Counted from the stretch's first letter, positions 22,980 to 34,064 are shown. The stretch is DNA of 64,000 nt from Schistosoma haematobium (GCF_000699445.3 NC_067202.1:16897644-16961643); one strand, 5' to 3'. Notes: generated from the sequence alone by a model not told the origin. Program-made: numbers and translations.

Positions 22980-23295
22980 AATTATCATGAGCTCAGTGGT
23001 GACTAGATTCGGGAGTTAATTCTCGGAATTCCAGTAATAAGAGGTGAAAAGTGGTGCCAGTTTCGTGAGGTGTGAGGCAGCTACCCACCAAAGGCAATGG
23101 AAGATGTTTGCACAATGTCGTGGATTGTTCGATATTAGACATTAACTTTGTTATGTGCCAGATCAGGGTTTAAAGTTTAAGTGTTCGCACACCATTTCGG
23201 AGGTTCGAATTTCGATTCACTTGGGTACGGATCGTGGAGTCGTACTCCTGAGGAGTCTCATACTAGGACTCAATGAACTTACAGTGCTTTCGGGC
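22980..23295 (+). repeat. SINE copy (right arm mirror)
   Basis: Mirror of 13,385-13,700 with the same mutated hammerhead. Confidence 0.6.
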
Positions 23296-23609
23296 TTTAA
23301 ATTATTGTTTTATATTGGTTGATTCATGATCTCATTCAAAATATAACTTGTAAATTCAAGATCATATACGTTCAGAATGCAGTCAAATTTTGTTTTTTAT
23401 TTTATGAATTATGAGGGTGTTTGTGTACAGTTTCTTATATCCGTATGAAGACTATAGGAATGGTTACTTCCAGGACTAATTTATGGACCAATATTATATA
23501 TTTATTCGTATTTTATAATTATTAAGCAAATAAACTATGTATACTTATTTTATGATTATATGATTTATTATCCCTAATCTGTTGTCAGTTTTATTATTAT
23601 AGTCATTTT

Positions 23610-23835
23610 AGTAGTTAAGATCATGAGTTCATTGAAACTAAACAACTATGAAAACCTGGAAGCACTAGACTACCGTTTCGTCCTACCGTTTGATTCTTCA
23701 GTAGTGTGCATCCACGATCCCACCCCGCGAGATTCGAACTCAAGTCCTATCAGTCTCGCGCGCGACCACTTAATCGCTAGACCAGTGAGCTGGCCGGCAT
23801 TCAACGGTCTTAATGTCTAATTTCAACTAATCAAC
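23610..23835 (-). repeat. SINE (GGCC-loop family), stem II broken
   Basis: On the minus strand: tRNA-like head with CGCGCGAGACTG and B box GAGTTCGAATCTC, then CTGAAGA, GGACGAAAC and GTC. Stem I (CACTA with TAGTG) is perfect, but stem II is disrupted at 23,682-23,693. Confidence 0.7.
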
Positions 23836-24165
23836 CAAATTAAGTGACACACCCATCATTTAATTTATTATTTATTGTCTACTCTAAACATAGCCACTTT
23901 TTACAGATACAGTGTAGGTTGACTACTAAGTACTGGAATGAAGGGCAGAAGACATAGAAACTAGAGAATCATAATCCAATACGAACTTATCGTTGACTAA
24001 ACACGTGATCAGTAATGTTGAACAGATTTAAACTGATAGTTTGTCATGTAAATTTAGAAAGCTCACCATAAGCTAAAACACCTACCATGTGTTTTAGATG
24101 ACTTTGAGAAAACTTAATATAATTTGTCGGTAATTTTGATTGTAAGATAACGTTATCTATAGTTC
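23836..24165. other. Non-coding, nothing recognised
   Basis: No repeat or coding signal could be supported. Confidence 0.4.
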
Positions 24166-24169
24166 TAAA

Positions 24170-24431
24170 CATTGGAAGTGGATAGGTTATACATTACGGA
24201 AGTCACTAAACTACTTCATGAGGCAAACAGTAACTTGAAATCCTGAATGGAAACGGAAAAGATGAAGGCTAAAGAACATACAGCGTAGGGAAGCCGACAT
24301 GAAAACGATGAATAACAACTGGAAAGGATTGTCCAGAATACGGTTAGATGGAGAAATTTGGGGGGCAGCCCATGCTCCACAACCGGGGGTAACACTCGAA
24401 AGTAAGTATGTAAGTAAGTAAGTAAGTGTGG

Positions 24432-24470
<39 letters not shown>

Positions 24471-24599
24471 TAAGTAAGTAAGTAAGTAAGTAAGTAGGTA
24501 AGTAAGTAAGTAAGTAATTAAGCAAGTAAGTGAGTAAGTAAGTAAGTAAGTAGGTAAGTAAGTAAGTAAGTGTGGAAGTAAGTAAGTAAGTAAGTGTGG

Positions 24600-24644
<45 letters not shown>

Positions 24645-24680
24645 GGTAAGTAAGTAAGTAAGTAATTAAGCAAGTAAGTG

Positions 24681-24711
<31 letters not shown>

Positions 24712-24755
24712 GTGGAAGTAAGTAAGTAAGTAAGTGTGGAAGTAAGTAAGTAAGG

Positions 24756-24790
<35 letters not shown>

Positions 24791-24812
24791 GAAGGAAGAA
24801 AGGAAGGAAAGA
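24170..24812 (+). mobile_element. Short RTE-like 3' fragment with long (TAAG)n tail
   Basis: Only the last ~230 bp of coding sequence remains (from the WKWIGH region), with stops, followed by a ~410 bp tail (24,402-24,812). The tail carries several GTGTGGAAG interruptions and AATTAAGCAAGTAAGTGAG variants, arranged as a partial higher-order duplication (24,480-24,560 resembles 24,630-24,720). Confidence 0.9.
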
Positions 24813-25140
24813 AGAATGCTGAACTGGTATGATGATCTGTTAAGTGTATTTTTTTATGTTTTAAATCGGTCTTCGTAAGTAAGATCTGTGAGTGACGATA
24901 GTAACATAAGATTAATAATAATAATAATACTAATAATGGTGTACTCATTCGTGACTGGGTTCAGGAGTAAAATGTAATGATCATCAGTTTAATGTCATAT
25001 ATTATCACATATTATCATTGAGTAATTGATTTGTTCTGTTCTATAATTTGATTTACTTCATTACACAATCCAATTACTATCTGTATTTAATAGATGAATG
25101 AACAAGTAACATAATAATATTATAATCGAACGGTACTAGT
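24813..25140. other. AT-rich non-coding, (AAT)n run
   Basis: A short (AAT)n run at about 24,910-24,930; nothing else recognised. Confidence 0.4.
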
Positions 25141-25144
25141 GTGG

Positions 25145-25420
25145 TGCGTGCTACTTATATTGATATAAGTAGTATATAACGCGAGTCAGAAATCTAATGT
25201 CTGGCAGCAGAAGATGGGGAAGATCAAGAAAAGGAAAAGCGGGAATAGAAAGCAATTAGTATGAAAATGCAAGAACAATGAAGTTCGAGACAATTATTGA
25301 ACATTTTGTAAATGAAGTATTATAGTGTATGGTTTTTCTATTTTACCAAGTAACTCTGTAATGTTGTGAGAGATATAATTCGGTTGTCCTCACCTGTGTT
25401 CCCCTTCACTACACAAGGTT
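25145..25420 (+). repeat. R290 dispersed repeat
   Basis: Begins with the perfect palindromic head CTACTTATATTGATATAAG (25,151 on), then GGGAAGATCAAGAAAAGG, ACAATGAAGTTCGAGAC, a TAACTCTGTAATGTTGTG block and a CACTACA end. At least seven related copies lie in this window. No coding capacity. Confidence 0.75.
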
Positions 25421-25540
25421 CGAGTCCCTGAATGAATGTCAACTCCAAGATTTAGGTATATCCAGTCCATAAGTGACAAATAGAATAAAACTCATATTCT
25501 TGATTCCACTACTAACCATCATTCATCTGTGCTTATCATA
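25415..25540 (+). repeat. SINE fragment with dead hammerhead
   Basis: B box AGGTTCGAGTCCC at 25,418-25,430, then a degenerate hammerhead (AAGTGACAAATAG, AAAACTC) and GATTCCACTACTAACCATC. It directly abuts R290. Confidence 0.6.
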
Positions 25541-25825
25541 GTCATTATTATTATTATTATTACTAATATTTTCCTGTATACTTGGATACTGATTACATAA
25601 TAATGACAAGTGATAGTCTATATGATTAGATATATTTTTGATCAATGTAATCTATATTACGGTACAATTATATAACAATTTGTCATATTCAATATATATA
25701 TCTCATTATTACAGTTCCGTTAATTATTAATGATGATACTGTATTATAATCTATTCAATGAATAAATTGATTGGTATCATTAAATAATTAGACAATCATT
25801 AAGTTCTTATACTTCTATGATGTTT

Positions 25826-26095
25826 ACTACTGATATTGATAGATATAAGTAGTATAGGATGATGAATCGAAAGTGAAATGTTTAATGATAGAAGGTTAAG
25901 AAGATTAAAGAGAAGTGAAGAGAACAAGAACAGAGAAGGACTGATATGAAAATGGAAGAACCATGAAGTCTGAGATGATTAATGAATCTTTTACAAATAA
26001 AGTGTTTACTGTATAATTTTTAGACTTTACTGTGAGATTGTTCCCACTTGTGTGTTCACGTTCATTACATTTTGTGACTTTATGAAGAACATTAC
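25826..26095 (+). repeat. R290 dispersed repeat
   Basis: Head TACTACTGATATTGATAG followed by ATATAAGTAGTATAG, then GGTTAAGAAGATTAAAGAG and GTGTGTTCACGTTCATTAC at the end. Confidence 0.7.
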
Positions 26096-26263
26096 ACTCG
26101 TAGACTACGTCCTAGATATCCTTTTAGAGATAATACTCCTATTGTCCACCATTTCAGTAACAGATTTCTCACTAGGACATGCAGTTCAGACAATTTATTC
26201 TTGTTTGATGAAGACATCTTGAAAACTTAGAGTCTTTGAACTACCTAATTCGACAGTGCAGAC

Positions 26264-26480
26264 ATGTCAAGGATGCTTTTCTCCCCCTCGAAATTGAAAA
26301 TACTGCTTCGGGATTGGTCTATGTCAGCGCCAGAATTAATGATAACGGATAAAGTCGTTGAATGGGTCGACCGCTCCACTTATATTGAAAGTTTCGTCAA
26401 TTCTGATGAGTTGGTATCTGGCGAAATTTCAACTTGCGTCACTTATAGAGTAGGCGAGATAGCCTTATTCAGTCAGTGAC
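26264..26480 (+). mobile_element. Fragment of a second RT family (family B), plus strand
   Basis: A 71-codon frame resembles the post-FADD part of a schistosome non-LTR reverse transcriptase (VVEWVDRSTYIESF in place of the usual V-x-S-F-T-Y-L-G-S, then DEISTCVTYRVGEIAL in place of EIS-x-R-I-x-K-A-R). Truncated at both ends and joined to an inverted fragment of the same family. Confidence 0.55.
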
Positions 26481-26760
26481 TTCATAAACCAATACCATGT
26501 CTTAGTTTGAACGCTTTTAGCTTTCTTCCAACCTAATCCTTGAATAGCTAACATCACTTGTCGAACTAGGCGGTAATCACGTATACGTAATACATGTTCT
26601 AACTACATCGGTCAATAAAAGTTTATGTCTTCATCAACCGATTTGCTACCATTTCCTATTAGCTTATACCTAGCTCCAACTTTGCTCATCCTGCCATTCC
26701 AAAGTCGATAAGCAATGTTTCAAAGACACTTAATATCAACAAGAAAACTCATACCTTCTA
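26470..26760 (-). mobile_element. Family B RT C-terminal fragment, minus strand
   Basis: On the minus strand it matches 58,060-57,790, including the GWKKA segment (AGCTTTCTTCCAACC on the plus strand near 26,519) and the block encoding LGHVLRM-like sequence. Several stops. Confidence 0.6.
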
Positions 26761-26960
26761 TTTCTATAAAATTGTTTAATAACCATAAAGTAACATAGAA
26801 TTGAAAATACTTAGCTGTATACTAGCTCTTTGTTTAATAGACCATAGAATTATGAACTGAAATCTCATATGATGTATCAGTTCCATCAAGATTCCGGATA
26901 GATCTTGTTGATGAATGATAATTAGCATGTAACATAAGTTCATAGTTTCTTATCAACTAT

Positions 26961-27960
26961 TTACTTACTTACTTACACCTGTTGCCCCTCATGGAAGAGA
27001 ATAGGCCACCCATCAGCATTCCCCACCCAACCCTGTCCACGACAATCCTTTCCAGCTCTTTCCAGCTGATATTCATTCTTTCCATGTCTATTTCCAATTC
27101 CCGACGCCTTGTGTTCTTTAACCTTCCTCTTTTCCGTTTCTCTTCAGGAGTCCAAATATGTGTTTGCATAGTGATGCGGTTTGATGATTTTCGTAATGTA
27201 TGTCCTGTTCACCTCCACCGTCGTTTCCTGAACCCTTCTTTAACTGGAAGCTGGTATTTTATCTCCCACAGTAGGCTGTTGCCGATAGTTTCCAGTCAAG
27301 ACATTGAGTATCCTGTGTAGACAGTTGCTTAGAAATGCTTGAACTATTTTGACGATGTTTGTACTAGTTCTCCAAGTTTCTGCATGGTACAGTAGAAGTA
27401 ATGAAGATTTTGAATTTGTTATTGGTTGACAAACAGTTGTTTTGAGCTCTACATGTTTTCCAATTTTAGGAATGTTGTCATTAATTGCCCTTAAGTTTGC
27501 GTCCGACCCTCTTTGTTGATCGATGATGCTTCCCAGATACATGAAAGATTCCACATTCCCAGAGATTCTCCAATTATGATTGAGTTGGTGTTCTCCGGGT
27601 TGTATTTGAGAATGCTGTTTTTCCTATGTGTATGTTTAGACCTACTGATTCAGAGACTGCTGCTACATATGTTGTCTTGACCTGAATTTGTTTGTGTATT
27701 TGGGATAGATGAGAAGTCTAAATCGTTTAGTAGCATACAAGTTGTTCATTGTATTTTGTGATTCCCCTCAGACTTCGAGGTCTTCATGATCCACCCAACC
27801 ATTAGAAGAGAGAGGAAGGAGGAAGGAGAGCCTTGTCTGACTCCTTACTTGGAATTCTTCCTCCATGCACCACTTTGCACTGTAGTCCTTCGCGTGAATT
27901 CCGGATGATGTTGATGATTTTCTCAGGTAATTGATAGTGTCGAAGAAGTTTCTATCACAA
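26961..27960 (-). mobile_element. RTE-like fragment, minus strand, ~1 kb
   Basis: On the minus strand it runs from the [11 protein letters not shown] region through [16 protein letters not shown] and [13 protein letters not shown] segments to a stub tail (CTTACTTACTTAC near 26,962). Residual frames at 27,768-27,971, 27,240-27,554 (MYLGSIIDQQRGSDA) and 26,969-27,169 show frameshifts. Confidence 0.88.
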
Positions 27961-28009
27961 ACTGAAACCAAACCAATGATGAAGCAAACTTATGTTCTGT
28001 AAACAAAGA

Positions 28010-28147
28010 TGGATGGTATTTGGCAGTAAATTCCAGAATTGGGACTCGACAGATGAATGTACCTGAATCCCAGACTTGTTGATGTTCACTCTGGGACTCG
28101 AACCTAGTGCCGTTTGCTTCAAACTACATTGCATTATCTACTCAGCT
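28010..28147 (-). repeat. Sm-alpha-like SINE, first part, split by insertion
   Basis: On the minus strand: B box GGTTCGAGTCCCAG, TCATCTGTCGAGTCCC hammerhead remnant with a deletion, and GGAATTTACTG. The head sequence on the other side of the insertion resumes at 28,448. Confidence 0.6.
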
Positions 28148-28164
28148 ACATTGTCCTGATGGTC

Positions 28165-28447
28165 CACTAGGGTGCTTGGTACCTGTGTGGTTGCGCCACA
28201 GGATTAAGCTGTACTATTCAGATTGTAGTGTTAAAGCCTATACGGTGTCTGGTTTTCCTGTGAAGCGAGATTGAGCTGTACTGCTCGGGTTATAAAATGT
28301 AAGCCTGGGTGGTGTCTGGCTTTCCTGTTAAACGTGGTTGAGCTTTACTGTTTGGGTTGTCATGTGAAAGTCCGGATGGTGTTTGGTTCTCCTGAAAACC
28401 AATGTAAAATTACCCTGGCCCACAAGGGTATATTATTTTATATTATA
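28165..28447. mobile_element. ~283 bp insertion of three 67 bp tandem units with target-site duplication
   Basis: About three units of ~67 bp (starting near 28,203, 28,269 and 28,336; each opens with GATTGAGCTGTACTG-like and closes with CTGGTTTTCCTGT-like sequence) lie between 18 bp direct repeats TACATTGTCCTGATGGTC (28,147-28,164) and TACATTGTCCTGATAGTC (28,448-28,465). The insertion ends in an AT-only tract. It interrupts a SINE. Family not recognised. Confidence 0.75.
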
Positions 28448-28479
28448 TACATTGTCCTGATAGTCACTCGCCCGTACAA

Positions 28480-28710
28480 TCAGATGAAGTTTAAATTCAC
28501 TTGGTGTTGTTTGCTTGTATCTTCCCATTTTTGTTTAGCACTGCAATTGATCAGTCTCTTGTTGGCGTATGTGCATCCTTTACAGATTTCCTCGGCATTG
28601 TCTTAATTCACAAGCGTCATAAGCAAAGATGGATAGTGGCTGGCAATAGAATCTAGGGTTCACGTTTCATCCTATTTGGGACTCTTCACCTGCATGTATC
28701 TGCATGTCAC
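28480..28710 (-). repeat. Sm-alpha-like SINE, minus strand
   Basis: On the minus strand: hammerhead region (about 28,693-28,640) with GTGAAGA in place of CTGANGA, GATGAAAC, and the SINE 3' region ending near 28,490. Stem II is largely kept (AGTCC with GGAT). Confidence 0.65.
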
Positions 28711-28775
28711 GGTTGCTTATAAAGCTTGTGACTTAAGGAAATATTGAGGCAATCCACATTGGATGTACATATATA
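28705..28775 (+). repeat. SINE 3' end fragment
   Basis: TTGCTTATAAAGCTTGTGAC and TTGAGGCAATCCACATTGG match the 3' region of the Sm-alpha-like SINEs. Confidence 0.6.
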
Positions 28776-28779
28776 TATT

Positions 28780-29000
28780 TAAATTCATGATTCAGTTGAA
28801 AGTAGACCACCATGGAAAACCTGGAAGCATTGGATGGCCGTTTCGTCCTAGTATGGAGCTCCTCAGTAGGGCGCATCTACGATCCCGCATCAAAGGGGTT
28901 CCAAGCCAGGACTTTCGATCTCGCGCTCGAACACTTAACCTCTAGACCACTAAATCGGCATCCAACGGTGTTAATGTCTAACTTCAACCAATCCGCAAAA
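28780..29000 (-). repeat. SINE (GGCC-loop family) with near-intact hammerhead
   Basis: tRNA-like head on the minus strand, then a hammerhead at 28,876-28,823: CTGAGGA (complement of 28,860-28,866), GAAAC (28,840-28,844) and ATC (28,833-28,835). Stem II has one C-A mismatch. Confidence 0.7.
28823..28876 (-). ncRNA. Hammerhead ribozyme, minus strand, intact core
   Basis: All core bases fit and the cleavage triplet is ATC, an allowed NUH. Stem II is weakened (GCTC with GGAC). Confidence 0.65.
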
Positions 29001-29109
29001 TGAACATTACAATTTGTTGTTTGAATGTGTTGTTAAAAACGCGTGTATACTATTCCAAACAGAAATAGGGGGATGACTAATATATTGATGACTTTTGTGC
29101 AACTCTAGA

Positions 29110-29360
29110 TTGACTTTAAGAGTATCCACCCAATAACTAGGACCGAATGAGGGTTATAAACCAGTGTGAGAAATTAGAATTATGATTTGCACTTGATGGT
29201 TAGGGGTTAGGAATTAGATTTAGGGTTTTCATCATGAACTGGCATCAGCTATAATACCATAACTCTAGTTTACGAAATAGTTGAGTGGATTTTGTATCAA
29301 AATCCGAGACCTGTTGTCTCATACCTGATTGGTTCGTCTATAAATTGTAGTCTTGCCGAA
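29110..29360 (-). mobile_element. MITE-like element related to 4,556-4,841
   Basis: The interior (TTAGGGTTAGGAATTAG region and TTAGGGTTTTCATCATGAAC) is the inverse of the 4,556 element, and the CTATAAATTGTAGTCTTGCC end matches its TIR. The other TIR is eroded. Confidence 0.5.
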
Positions 29361-29489
29361 ATAGGATATATCTGTAGTGTAAAGAGACGTTTTCCGACGC
29401 TGTATAGGTAGATCCAATAATCATAAATGACATTATTCTATGTTTAAATTACCCAATTTAGGTTTTATCATTATGGAACTAATGAGAGT

Positions 29490-29795
29490 GTGGTGTCTGC
29501 TACTTATATTGATATAAGTAGTATATGACGCGAGTCAAAAACGTAATGTCTGGTAGCAGAAGATGAGGGAAGATCAAGAAAGGAAGAGCGGGAACACAAT
29601 GCAATTTGTAAGAAAACACATGAACAATGAAATGAAAGACAATGGATTGATGTTTGCAACTGGAACAGTCCAGGTTGATATGATGGATTAATATTTTTCA
29701 AACTAACGATTTGCTAAATTGTTTTTTGATTTACCAATTAACTCTGTAATTTTGTATTACCGTCACAATGTCGTTCGTTGTATAAGATTTCTTAA
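29490..29795 (+). repeat. R290 dispersed repeat
   Basis: Palindromic head CTACTTATATTGATATAAG at 29,500, GATCAAGAAAGGAAGAGCG, AAATGAAAGAC and TAACTCTGTAATTTTGT blocks. Confidence 0.7.
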
Positions 29796-29934
29796 CATTA
29801 TACTCAAGATGAATCCTTATGGAACTGATTGGAAGGCATGACTTAACAAGAGTGGAATCTTTATCATCACATATGACATCGGAATCTGATTGGAGTTAGA
29901 AATGTGATGAGTATGAACTATCTAAGAATTCCAT

Positions 29935-30235
29935 ATCCATTCCTTTATAGCTTTCAGTGGTATTATAGTGAACGAGAACACACAAATGGGGATAATCAAA
30001 TGTATTTCCAAGCATAATTACACAATCTCTTATTGAAATCTGTGAACCATATAGTAAATACTTCATTTACAAAATGTTAATCAATCGTCTCAGATTTGAT
30101 TATTCTTTCCTTTACACACCCATCATTCTTTGTTCTCGTCTTCTTCTCTTCGATCTTCTTAACCTAATGTCTCTAGACATTTCACTTTCGATTGATAATT
30201 TATACTACTGATATCTGTCAATATCAGTAGTACAT
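29935..30235 (-). repeat. R290 dispersed repeat, minus strand
   Basis: Head at 30,201-30,234 (TACTACTGATATCTGTCAAT with GATATCAGTAGTA), then blocks matching 36,500-36,720 and GTGTGTTCTCGTTCACTATA at the 3' end. Confidence 0.7.
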
Positions 30236-31000
30236 ACCAAAATAGCTTTATGTTTGTTGAAAATTTATTTTTTCAGACTATGGATAAACTTATGGATTTG
30301 AGAAATGTATAACCTAATGGTATCATACATTTGTTTCTTTTTAATTTCAGATTGATCAATGTAACATTGAAAATGATCATTTAGAGTTTGAATCTCATTA
30401 TGAATGTGGTAATCTTCATAAAACTATATTGTATTCCAGTATCCTTTTGTGCAAATCTTTTCACTCTGTCTTTTCAAAGCATATTCCTAAGGTTGATATT
30501 AATCCATTCAAATTTGGAAACAATCAACTATTTCCATTGATCAATTTGCATCTCTTTAATATATAGATGTATATATATATTCACTTATCCAGTCATTGAT
30601 TTTAATATCCTACTTCAATCAATTCGCACCACCACCACTACCACCAACATCACCATCATCACCACCACCACCGACAACAACAGACGGAGTGTTCCATATT
30701 CAGAACTTTCATACCTTAACGATTTACCATTTTTAGTCAAAGTTTTTTTCTAAAAAAAAAAAGAGAAAAACAGGCAACAACAACGACAATGTAACTGAGA
30801 CGATTTTTAAAAAAAATTAAGATTACTACTTTATCCTGTGTAAATTTTGACATGGAATTATGAAGTAATGACAACAGTTGTTGTCGATTTATCGAGATAT
30901 TCTATTATCTATAATACACTTTTGTGTATCATTATATGATTGTTTGTATGTATGATTGTGTGTGTGTGCGTGTGTGTGTGCGTGTTTGTGTGTGTGTAGA
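30236..31000. other. AT-rich non-coding with CAC/ACC and GT microsatellites
   Basis: A CAC/ATC tract at about 30,628-30,690 and a (GT)n run at about 30,958-30,998. No gene seen. Confidence 0.5.
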
Positions 31001-31140
31001 AATGGTTCTCTGTGTTGTTTCTGTTGTTTGATTGAATATTACTGTCACTATGCATTTGGCAGTTTCACACAACACAACAAAACATAAAAAGTGACTAAAT
31101 TTAAATAAAAATTTATCATCACCAAATATTATACTAAATA
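31001..31140 (+). repeat. Direct repeat, copy 1
   Basis: About 120 bp (TGTTGTTTGATTGAATATTAC to AAGTGACTAAATTTAAAT) recurs in the same orientation at 32,430-32,590, where an extra ~40 bp is present. Confidence 0.7.
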
Positions 31141-31670
31141 CATGCTACAAGGCTTATATTACACCATATTGTCGTTTTATATTGCGATGATCAAACGGTT
31201 TATAGAAGTGGCAGATCCTTATTTGCTGACTTATTTGATATGATCTTGATAAGTCTTGTTAATTGAACGCTAGATTAAGCTTTTCTAGTAACCCCCAGGT
31301 TAGAACTACACAACGGCTTGAACACAAGAGAGAAAAGATGCGAAATATGTATGAAACATTTTATTCGGAGGGTTCATTTATGGACAGAATATATCGGGGT
31401 TTTTATAGAATTTTAGATGTCTTTGAGTTTCCCGAAAGTTCTACAGTGCTGCTAAACATAGTAGTAGTAGTAGTAGTAGTATAGTAATCAGCTAATCAGA
31501 AACTCTTCATGTGACTTTTCACTTTCTTGATGTCTCTGACAAAACTTCCACTGAACGCTGATTGGATAAGATGCTTCTCAGTGTTTTCACAGCCTTTCTT
31601 GACTTTTTTCGAGGAGTTTTCTGGATCTCCTCAACAGACTAAATATTAGTCATTGGAGTGCATTGAAAAC
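31141..31670. other. Non-coding; (AGT)n run
   Basis: A (TAG)n run at about 31,459-31,483 is the source of a spurious valine-rich frame. Nothing else recognised. Confidence 0.4.
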
Positions 31671-31671
31671 T

Positions 31672-32405
<734 letters not shown>

Positions 32406-32429
32406 GTCGATATGCAACACAATTTATGG

Positions 32430-32590
32430 TTCCCTTGTTTGTATTGTTTCGGTTGTTTGATTGAATTTTACTGTCATTATACATTTGTATATAGATTATT
32501 TAGTAGAAAATATTATAATTGTAAAGTTTCACACAACAAAACAAAACAAAATAAGTGACTAAATTTAAATGGAACAATATAATACCATGG
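32430..32590 (+). repeat. Direct repeat, copy 2
   Basis: See 31,001-31,140. The copies bracket the GATA-bearing repeat. Confidence 0.65.
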
Positions 32591-32834
32591 CAACAATTAT
32601 TATAATCAAGTGTGGTATTGAACACATGTTTTTTTTCTTTTTCTCTTTCTCTCCCTCCCCCTCCCCCTTTCTCTCTCTTCCTCTTGAATTTCTTAATAGA
32701 TTAACTGAAAAAGTGTGTATAATTTTTTGTGTTTTTTAAAATATTTTCATGAAATCTTTCTTTGATTTTCCTCTGGAAAATTGAATTTGATTTTAATCAG
32801 AAGGGGAGTTTTGTGGATATTATAGGAAGTTATT

Positions 32835-33005
32835 AGTTGTAATCATGAGTCATTTGAAGCTAGACCGTCATGGAAAACCTGGAAGCATCGGACGGCCATT
32901 TCGTCCTAGTATAGGACTCCTCAGCAGTACGTATCCACCATTCCGTGTCGTGCGATTTGAACCCAGGACATTCGGTCTCGCTCAATATCGCGGATTGGTG
33001 AATGC
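32835..33005 (-). repeat. SINE (GGCC-loop family) with hammerhead
   Basis: On the minus strand: B-box-like GGGTTCAAATCGC, then hammerhead 32,930-32,880. It faces the plus-strand SINE at 33,010-33,195. Confidence 0.7.
32880..32930 (-). ncRNA. Hammerhead ribozyme, minus strand, intact core
   Basis: CTGAGGA (complement of 32,918-32,924), GAAA with following T (32,898-32,902) and GTC (32,891-32,893). Stem II GTCC/GGAC is perfect; stem III has a U-G closing pair; stem I has one mismatch. Confidence 0.7.
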
Positions 33006-33009
33006 TAGA

Positions 33010-33195
33010 CAATAACACTAATGGATTCTGAGTCAGCGGTCTAAGGTTGAGTCATTCGCGCGCCAGACCAAAGGTCCTGGGTTCGAGTCCCATGTATGTA
33101 ATCATGGATATGCACTTCTGAGAGTCCCATACTAGAACAAAACGGCCATCCTGTGCTTTCAGGGTTTCAACGGTGATCTGGCTTCAACCGGTTCA
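33010..33195 (+). repeat. SINE (GGCC-loop family), plus strand, dead hammerhead
   Basis: tRNA-like head with B box GGGTTCGAGTCCC (33,079-33,091), then CTGAGAGTCC (one base deleted from the core) and AACAAAAC in place of GGACGAAAC. Confidence 0.7.
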
Positions 33196-33339
33196 CAAAA
33201 TTCAACTATTTGTGATAATAGCTAATTAATAATTATACAGAAGTAATAACAACAGAGTAATGAATATGGAAGATAAGAAACAGAGTTACGATAACAGTAA
33301 AATAAATTATTAAATATATTGCTTTTGAACACACGCATC

Positions 33340-33852
33340 TAAATGCTCTGGTGCAGACGAGAGTGTGGAGAGTCAGCTCTCCCTCTCCAAATGCTTTCAC
33401 GTGGCCACGCGTATACAACCGCTCCAAGGGAGGTCCTACTCACTGCTATCTCGGGGCGTGGATGTTGTTTACGAGATTGGGCGGATGAAAAGTGAATGTC
33501 CAGTGGGAGCTTTAACCGAGTTGGTGGACGCAGAGGGTCGACCTAGTGGAGTTGGAAAACTCTCATTCCAAACCAATGGTGCACATAGGCTCCAGGATCC
33601 TAAGGAAACAAATGGCATATGAACTAATTATTGGTCACCGGCTACAACAGGACTGCATCTCCTGACATTGCTCTACTGCCCTGTGGATCAGGTCGAAGGC
33701 TCCGAGAGTGGCTCCCTAAGAAAACCATCTGCTTCGGTTTGGGCATCCGGGCAGTATCCCAGTCCACAAACAAACCAAGTGATTTGTGTGATGCATATGG
33801 ATTGGATAACCCTTTGCACCAATATTTATGTGCTCAAATAAATAACATTAAG
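33340..33852 (+). repeat. R500 dispersed repeat, copy 3 (plus strand)
   Basis: The only plus-strand copy. It ends CTCAAATAAATAAC near 33,835-33,847, which sets the family's 3' end. Two open frames (33,365-33,622 and 33,631-33,897) have counterparts in other copies (for example 54,462-54,683 minus), but no protein family is recognised. Confidence 0.7.
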
Positions 33853-34064
33853 AAAAAACCAGATCATAGTTCGAATTCATGTAGGGGTAATTGTTGAAAA
33901 ATCTCAAACAGTTGTCTATATTATTTGTGTAAAATGTTATTTGAAAGAATCCCTGCAATCGCTATTTCAATGATTCCATCGTTTCATCTGGTAAATTTGT
34001 CTGAACTTACATATACAACCATAGTGTATTTATAATCATGGACTAGTGGCCAAACTTCAACTCG

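Larger units (their letters stand above)
20120..23418 (-). repeat. Right arm of large inverted repeat
   Basis: Mirror of 13,263-17,022 lacking the 463 bp segment. It contains the mirrored RTE fragment, rearranged SINE, AGA/TCT run (about 21,622-21,655, longer than its partner) and SINE copy. Its outer end stops within the AATTATGAGGGT motif, whereas the left-hand sequence continues to 13,220. Confidence 0.93.

Noticed and set aside
25441..25520. Hammerhead candidate
   Set aside because: Flanking SINE sequence is clear but the CTGANGA and GAAA boxes are both lost, so it is listed only as a SINE fragment.
31263..31484. 73-codon frame ending in valines
   Set aside because: The valine run is the (AGT)n microsatellite and there is no recognisable domain upstream.
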